Below, in pieces: positions 59,613-64,000 of a stretch of 64,000 bases of DNA (position 1 is its first letter; the number at the start of each line of letters is the position of its first letter). The stretch is from JAOADN01 sp046155885 (GTDB lineage Bacteria > Pseudomonadota > Alphaproteobacteria > Rhodobacterales > Rhodobacteraceae): contig JBJXFU010000013.1 of the NCBI GenBank assembly GCA_046155885.1, positions 1 through 64,000 on the forward strand, written 5' to 3'. The translations under genes were made by a program, and so were the position numbers. The notes under the pieces were generated by a model. It saw nothing but the letters and a program-made list of their open reading frames with translations. It was not told the origin of the DNA and searched no databases.

Positions 59613-60851
59613 ATGACAACGAAATTGAATGCCGCAGGAACCGGACCGGCGATCCCGTCGGATCAGGACGCGAGCGGACGGCAGCTTGGTGAGGAAGAGA
59701 TCGAGCTGGTCGCGAAGGCCATCCGCAGCGGTACGCTGACCAGCACGAAGGGCACCTTCGTGAAGACCTTCCAGCAGGACTTCGCCAAACGGCTCGGTGC
59801 CGAGTGGGGCTATGCCTGCGCTTCGGGCACGCATGCGATCCATGCCGCCGTCGCCGCCGTCGATCCCGCGCCGGGCGACGAGATCGTCACCTCGCCGGTC
59901 ACCGACATGGGGGCGATCACGCCCATCATCTACCAGACCGCGATCCCGGTCTTTGCCGACGTGGACCCGGTGACAGGCAACATCACCGCCGAGAGCATCG
60001 CGCGGGTACTCGGCCCCAGGACGAAGGCGATCATCGTCACGCATCTTTTCGGCAATCCGGCCGAGATGGGGCCGATCCTCGAGCTGGCGGCCGCGCGCGG
60101 CATCCCGGTGATCGAGGATTGCGCGCAGGCCTACGGGGCAAGCTACAACGGCAGGCCGGTGGGCACGCTGGGCGCGATCGGCTGCTTCAGCCTGCAGCAG
60201 GGCAAGCACATCACCACGGGCGAGGGCGGGGTGGTGGTGTCGGACGACCCGCATCTGGCGCGGCGGCTGCGGCTGTTCATCGACAAGGCCTGGGGCTACG
60301 GCGACCCCAAGCCCGACCACTACTTCGCGGCGCTGAACGGGCGGATGTCGGAATTGCAGGGCGCGGTCGCGGTGGCGCAGCTCGGCAAGCTCGACCATTC
60401 CATCGCGCAGCGGCGGAAGATGGGCAAGCGGATGACGCGCGCGATCGAGGGCATCGCGGGGATCACGGTCCCGTCCGCGCCGCCGGACGGCCTGCACGGC
60501 TTCTGGAAATACGCGCTGTGCGTCGGTGCGGACTTCGGCGGACCCGATGCGCTAGCGGCCGCGCTGCGGGCCGGAGACATCGCCTCGGCCCCCCGCTACA
60601 TCCAGAAACCCGCCTTCGACTGCGCGGTGATCCGCGATCAGGAAACCTTCGGCGGCAGCCGGTTTCCCTTCACCCTCGCGCGGCCCGAGGTCGTGGACTA
60701 TTCGCCCGCGAAGTATCCGGGCGTCCATGACTTCCTTGCCCATGTTCTGGTGCTGCCCTGGAACGAGCGCATGACCGAGGTGCATGTCGACCACATCGCC
60801 GGCCGGCTGAAGGCCTTTGCGAAAGCGCGGGCGCAGGGGGTGGCGGCATGA
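59613..60851 (+). CDS. DegT/DnrJ/EryC1/StrS sugar aminotransferase
   Basis: 412 residues. YACASGTHAIHAAVAAVDPA, VIEDCAQAYGASYNGRPVG, and the PLP lysine in LQQGKHITTGEGGVVVSDD are family hallmarks. Transfers an amino group to a keto-nucleotide sugar. Three bases after the GT2 fusion and overlapping the next dehydrogenase by four. In combination with the epimerase, the Gfo/Idh oxidoreductase and the hexapeptide acyltransferase it could form a WbpB-E-D-I-like route to a 2,3-diacetamido sugar; the oxidation and amination order is inference. Confidence 0.9.
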   Translation: MTTKLNAAGTGPAIPSDQDASGRQLGEEEIELVAKAIRSGTLTSTKGTFVKTFQQDFAKRLGAEWGYACASGTHAIHAAVAAVDPAPGDEIVTSPVTDMGAITPIIYQTAIPVFADVDPVTGNITAESIARVLGPRTKAIIVTHLFGNPAEMGPILELAAARGIPVIEDCAQAYGASYNGRPVGTLGAIGCFSLQQGKHITTGEGGVVVSDDPHLARRLRLFIDKAWGYGDPKPDHYFAALNGRMSELQGAVAVAQLGKLDHSIAQRRKMGKRMTRAIEGIAGITVPSAPPDGLHGFWKYALCVGADFGGPDALAAALRAGDIASAPRYIQKPAFDCAVIRDQETFGGSRFPFTLARPEVVDYSPAKYPGVHDFLAHVLVLPWNERMTEVHVDHIAGRLKAFAKARAQGVAA

Positions 60852-61867
60852 GCGGGCCCCTGAGACTCGGGCTTGTGGGGGCGGGCGCCATCGCGCGCGC
60901 CTATGCGCAGGCCATCGCGGAAACCGACGCGGCGCGTCTGGTCGCGGTCGCCGACATGAACGGGATCGCGGCCGCCGCGATGGCCGGGGCGAACGGCGCG
61001 GAGGCCTTCGCCTCGCACGAGGCGCTCGCCGCGTCGGGACTCTGCGACGCCGTCCTGGTCACCACGCCGCCCGTCACCCATGCGGGGATCGTCGTCGATC
61101 TGGTGGAACGCGGACTGCCGGTGCTGTGCGAGAAGCCCTTCAGCGTCGATCTCGCCTCGGCCCGGCGGATGGCCCGCGCGGCCGAGGCGAACGGCGTCCT
61201 TCTCTCGATGGCGTCGAAGTTCCGCTTTTCGGACGACGTGATCGCGGCGCGCGCAATGCTGGCGGCCGGCGAAATCGGCACACCGATGCTGATCGAAAAC
61301 GTCTTCACCGGCGTGGCGGACATGACGAAACGCTGGAACTCCGATCCGCTGGTCGCGGGCGGCGGGGTGCTGATCGACAACGGCACCCACAGCGTCGATA
61401 TCGTGCGCTACCTCCTCGGCCCCATCACCGAGGTGCTGGCCGTGGCGGGCCCCCGGATGCAGGCCATCGCGGTCGAGGACAGCGTGACGCTCTTCGCGCA
61501 CACGGCCGGCGGCGCGCAGGCGCAGATCGAAACCTCGTGGAGCTACCACAAGGACCGCGCGTCCTTCATCGGCATCCACGGAACGGCCGGAACCATCGAG
61601 GTCGGCTGGAAGGGCTCGCGTATCCGTCGCGGCGGCACCCTCTGGGAACCCTTCGGCACCGGCTACGACAAGGTCGCGTCCTTCCGCCGCCAGATCGAAC
61701 ACTTCGCCGCCACCCTGCGCGGCGAGGACAAGGCGCTGCCGAACCTCGACGACGCGCTTGCGTCAGTCGCCGTGATCCAAGCCGCCTACAGGTCGATGAC
61801 CAATGGCGGCTGGGCGGGGGTCGATCCCCTGGAAGCGCGGCCGCCGCAGCTCGAGGCGGTGGGATGA
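60848..61867 (+). CDS. Gfo/Idh/MocA-family NAD(P)-dependent oxidoreductase
   Basis: 339 residues. N-terminal Rossmann fold GLVGAGAIARAYAQAIAETD, then VLVTTPPVTHAGIV and the family signature CEKPFSVDLASAR. The C-terminal domain carries GGGVLIDNGTHSVDIVRYL, where Asp and His act in catalysis. Oxidises or reduces a sugar or nucleotide sugar at a ring carbon. Overlaps both neighbours by four bases (ATGA). It would supply the keto group for the adjacent aminotransferase. Confidence 0.9.
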   Translation: MSGPLRLGLVGAGAIARAYAQAIAETDAARLVAVADMNGIAAAAMAGANGAEAFASHEALAASGLCDAVLVTTPPVTHAGIVVDLVERGLPVLCEKPFSVDLASARRMARAAEANGVLLSMASKFRFSDDVIAARAMLAAGEIGTPMLIENVFTGVADMTKRWNSDPLVAGGGVLIDNGTHSVDIVRYLLGPITEVLAVAGPRMQAIAVEDSVTLFAHTAGGAQAQIETSWSYHKDRASFIGIHGTAGTIEVGWKGSRIRRGGTLWEPFGTGYDKVASFRRQIEHFAATLRGEDKALPNLDDALASVAVIQAAYRSMTNGGWAGVDPLEARPPQLEAVG

Positions 61868-62502
61868 GTGCCAGGGCAACCGTCCGCATCCACCCGACCG
61901 CGCTGGTGGAAAAGGGCGCCGAGATCGGCGAGGGCACCTCGGTCTGGGACAATGTCCATATCCGGGGTCCTTCGCGGATCGGGCGCGACTGCATAATAGG
62001 CGAGAAGACATATATCGCCTACGGCGTCTCGATCGCCGAAAGGGTGAAGATCAACGCCTTCGTCTATATCCCGACGGGGGTAACTATCGAGGCCGGCGTC
62101 ATGATTTCCGCCGGGACGATCTTCACCAACGACCGCTTCCCGCGCGCGGCGACGAACGACCTGTCGGCGCTGAGGGAAAGCGGACCGGACGCGCATACCG
62201 AGGAAACGGTGGTGCGCGCGGGCGCCACCATCGGCGCGGGCGCCCGGATCGGGCCGGGGATCGAGATCGGGGCCTTCGCGATGGTGGGCATGGGCGCGGT
62301 GGTGACGCGGCCGGTTCCGCCGCACACGCTGGTCACCGGCAACCCGGCGCGGGCCGCCGGGCTGGTCTGCCGCTGCGGCGAGCCGGTGTTCCGGGGGGCG
62401 CCTGCGGACGCGCCGGAGGGCGATGTCACATGTCCCGCCTGCGCGGCGGCTTACGAAATCCAGAAAGGGCGGCTTCTCGACGCCCGGGGGGGTCCGGCGT
62501 GA
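61864..62502 (+). CDS. Hexapeptide acyltransferase with C-terminal zinc ribbon
   Basis: 212 residues from ATG 61864 (ATGA overlap). Left-handed beta-helix hexapeptide repeats through GAEIGEGTSVWDNVHI, YGVSIAERVKINAFVYI, GTIFTND and GARIGPGIEIGAFAMV, as in WbpD/WlbB N-acetyltransferases. The last ~50 residues add CRCGEPVF and CPACAAAYEI, a four-cysteine zinc ribbon also seen in that group. Expected to acetylate an amino-nucleotide sugar produced by the aminotransferase. The frame upstream is a shadow of the dehydrogenase gene. Confidence 0.9.
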   Translation: MSARATVRIHPTALVEKGAEIGEGTSVWDNVHIRGPSRIGRDCIIGEKTYIAYGVSIAERVKINAFVYIPTGVTIEAGVMISAGTIFTNDRFPRAATNDLSALRESGPDAHTEETVVRAGATIGAGARIGPGIEIGAFAMVGMGAVVTRPVPPHTLVTGNPARAAGLVCRCGEPVFRGAPADAPEGDVTCPACAAAYEIQKGRLLDARGGPA

Positions 62503-63842
62503 CCGTGACCGGGCCCGAGACATGGTGCGTGGCCGGAGGGGGCATGCTGGGGCAGGCGCTGGCGCTGCGCCTGCAGGCGGAAGGCAAGCGGGTGACGCTG
62601 ATCGAGGCCGCGCCCGACCTCGGCGGGCTTGCCTCGGCCTGGGAGGTGGGCGGGGTCAGGTGGGACAGGTTCTACCACGTCATCCTGCCCTTCGACCGCA
62701 ACACCCTTTCGCTTCTGGATGACATCGGTCTCGGCACCGATGTGGTCTGGGCGAAGTCCCGGACTGGCTTCTATGCCCGGGGCCGCATGTCGCCCCTGAA
62801 CGGCGCGCTCGACTACCTGCGGCTGCCGGTGCTCGGGCCGGTCGCCAAGGCGCGGCTCGCCTGGACGCTGATGCGGGCGGCGCGGATCGCCGATGGCGGG
62901 CCGCTCAGCCGCCGCCCGGTGGGCGAATGGCTGACCGAACGGTCGGGGCGCGCCGCCTATGAGCGGCTCTGGAAGCCGCTTCTGCGCGCCAAGCTCGGCG
63001 ACAACGCCGAACGCGCCTCGGCCGCCTTCATCTGGGCGACGATCCGCAGGCTCTACCTGGCCCGCGGTTCGGGCGCGAAGACCGAGACGCTGGGCTTTGT
63101 CGAAGGCGGCTACGCGCGGGTGCTGGAGGCGCTGGCCGGGCGGCTGCGGCTGAAGGGGGTCGAGATCGTCTGCGACTGCCCGATCCGGCGCGTCGTGCCG
63201 GTCGGCGGCGGCTTCCGGGTCGAGACGGCGAAGGGGCCGATGGCCTTCGACCGGGTGGTTTCCACCCTGCCTTCGGGGCCGACTGCGGCGCTTTGCGAAA
63301 CCCTGTCGGCGGATATCCGGTCGCGCCTGGCGGGCGTGCTTTACCAGGGGATCATCTGCGCCTCGGTGGTTCTGAACCGGCCGCTCGGCGGCAACTACCT
63401 GACCTATCTGACCGACCCCGACCTGCCCTTCACCGCCGTTGTCGAGATGTCAGCGCTGACAGAAACCGCGCGCACCGGCGGCCATACCCTGGCCTACCTG
63501 CCCCGCTACGTCACCCAGGACGACGCCTTCTGGGCGCTTTCGGACGACGAGATCCGGGCGCGGTTTGTCGCCGGCCTTCGGCGCATCTTCCCGGACCTGG
63601 CGGAAGCGGACATCCGGGCGGTGCGCATCGCCCGGGTGCGGCACGTGATGGCGGTGCCGACGGTCGGCTACGCCGAGGTGGTGCCGCCGGTGCGCACCAA
63701 CGTCGCGGGTTTCCACATCGTCAATTCGTCGCAGATCACCGACGGTACGCTGAACGTGGACGCGACGCTCGGTGTCATCGACCGGGCGCTGCCCGAGCTG
63801 CTGGGCACCCCCCCGGCCGCCATTGTGAGGTCCGCCGCATGA
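62499..63842 (+). CDS. FAD/NAD(P)-binding amine-oxidase-like oxidoreductase
   Basis: 447 residues from GTG 62499 (GTGA overlap with the acyltransferase stop). FAD-binding motif CVAGGGMLGQALALRLQAEG, then LIEAAPDLGGLASAWE, as in protoporphyrinogen-oxidase-like flavoproteins of glycan clusters. The substrate-side middle region has LWKPLLRAKLGDNAERASAA; FHIVNSSQITDGTLNVDATL near the end is the C-terminal FAD contact. Members of this group occur in polysaccharide loci, but their reaction is unclear. Overlaps the next deacetylase gene by four bases. Confidence 0.85.
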   Translation: MTVTGPETWCVAGGGMLGQALALRLQAEGKRVTLIEAAPDLGGLASAWEVGGVRWDRFYHVILPFDRNTLSLLDDIGLGTDVVWAKSRTGFYARGRMSPLNGALDYLRLPVLGPVAKARLAWTLMRAARIADGGPLSRRPVGEWLTERSGRAAYERLWKPLLRAKLGDNAERASAAFIWATIRRLYLARGSGAKTETLGFVEGGYARVLEALAGRLRLKGVEIVCDCPIRRVVPVGGGFRVETAKGPMAFDRVVSTLPSGPTAALCETLSADIRSRLAGVLYQGIICASVVLNRPLGGNYLTYLTDPDLPFTAVVEMSALTETARTGGHTLAYLPRYVTQDDAFWALSDDEIRARFVAGLRRIFPDLAEADIRAVRIARVRHVMAVPTVGYAEVVPPVRTNVAGFHIVNSSQITDGTLNVDATLGVIDRALPELLGTPPAAIVRSAA

Positions 63843-64000
63843 CCGCCCGCTACGCCAGCCTGTCGCTCGACCTCGACAACCTGTGGTCCTACATGAAGAC
63901 CCACGGCGACCCGGGGTGGGAGGCGTATCCCAGCTACCTCGATCTGGTGGTGCCGCGCTTCCTGGCGCTTCTGGACGAATTCGGGCTGAAGATCACCGTC
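63839..64000 (+). CDS. Polysaccharide deacetylase-family protein, N-terminal part (cut by window end)
   Basis: The first 54 codons of a gene that continues past the window. It starts MTARYASLSLDLDNLWSYMK, where the SLDLDN segment is the first metal-site motif of NodB-like deacetylases found next to wecB-type operons; DLVVPRFLALLDEFGLKITV follows as the first barrel helix and strand. ATGA overlap with the previous stop. Unlike the GT2-fused domain upstream, the first Asp is present here, so this may be the active deacetylase of the operon. Confidence 0.78.
   Translation, partial: MTARYASLSLDLDNLWSYMKTHGDPGWEAYPSYLDLVVPRFLALLDEFGLKITV

Noticed and set aside
1..64000. CRISPR arrays, tRNA or rRNA genes, prophage
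   Set aside because: No regularly spaced repeats, no TTCGANTC-type T-arm in a cloverleaf context outside genes, and no integrase, transposase or phage structural gene was recognised.

Overview
The window looks like chromosomal DNA from a Rhodobacteraceae-type alphaproteobacterium. It is very GC-rich and densely packed, with many 4-base start/stop overlaps. It carries a phaZ / phaC-phaP-phaR polyhydroxybutyrate (PHB) locus with CTGC-N3-GCAG operators, a putA paired with a divergent Lrp-type putR, and a sigma-F/NrsF-controlled bufferin (DUF2282-DUF692-DUF2063-DoxX) locus. No rRNA, tRNA, CRISPR array, insertion sequence or prophage was seen.

Layout. 1-421: a repeat that recurs at 54.2 kb. 0.4-9.5 kb: an oligopeptide-type ABC importer (binding protein and two permeases on the minus strand, a double ATPase on the plus strand) split by a class III nucleotide cyclase and a divergent DUF3095 protein that looks cyclase-like. 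9.8-21.3 kb: a surface-glycan-like locus with two related GYNT-motif glycosyltransferases, a GT4, a 910-residue ABC-exporter-like protein whose nucleotide-binding domain has lost its catalytic motifs, a free-standing cyclic-nucleotide-binding protein, a metallophosphoesterase, a metallo-beta-lactamase-fold protein, a polysaccharide deacetylase and another GT4. This is my best candidate for an undescribed system. 21.5-25.5 kb: putA and a decayed putR. 26.1-29.2 kb: two paralogous small proteins flanking a small exported protein, a methyltransferase and a cold-shock protein.

29.4-33.3 kb: bufferin operon and divergent sigF-nrsF, with the same GTAACG-N16-CGAA promoter signature in front of both units. 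33.3-36.1 kb: thrS and an alpha/beta hydrolase. 36.1-40.7 kb: PHB depolymerase, synthase, phasin and regulator. 40.7-51.8 kb: a polyamine or amine gamma-glutamylation type catabolic cluster (two glutamine-synthetase-like ligases, FAD oxidase, glutamine amidotransferase, class III aminotransferase, basic-amino-acid type ABC importer), with a DegT-type aminotransferase inserted. 51.8-53.9 kb: a PhnD-like protein without a signal peptide overlapping a TerB-like gene, then TerC. 54-56.7 kb: second repeat copy, a small membrane protein and a sulfotransferase. 56.7-64 kb: a tightly coupled nucleotide-sugar / glycan operon that runs off the window (epimerase, degenerate deacetylase-GT2 fusion, sugar aminotransferase, Gfo/Idh dehydrogenase, acyltransferase with zinc ribbon, FAD oxidoreductase, deacetylase).

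Functions are read from motifs and gene context by eye; no database search was run.
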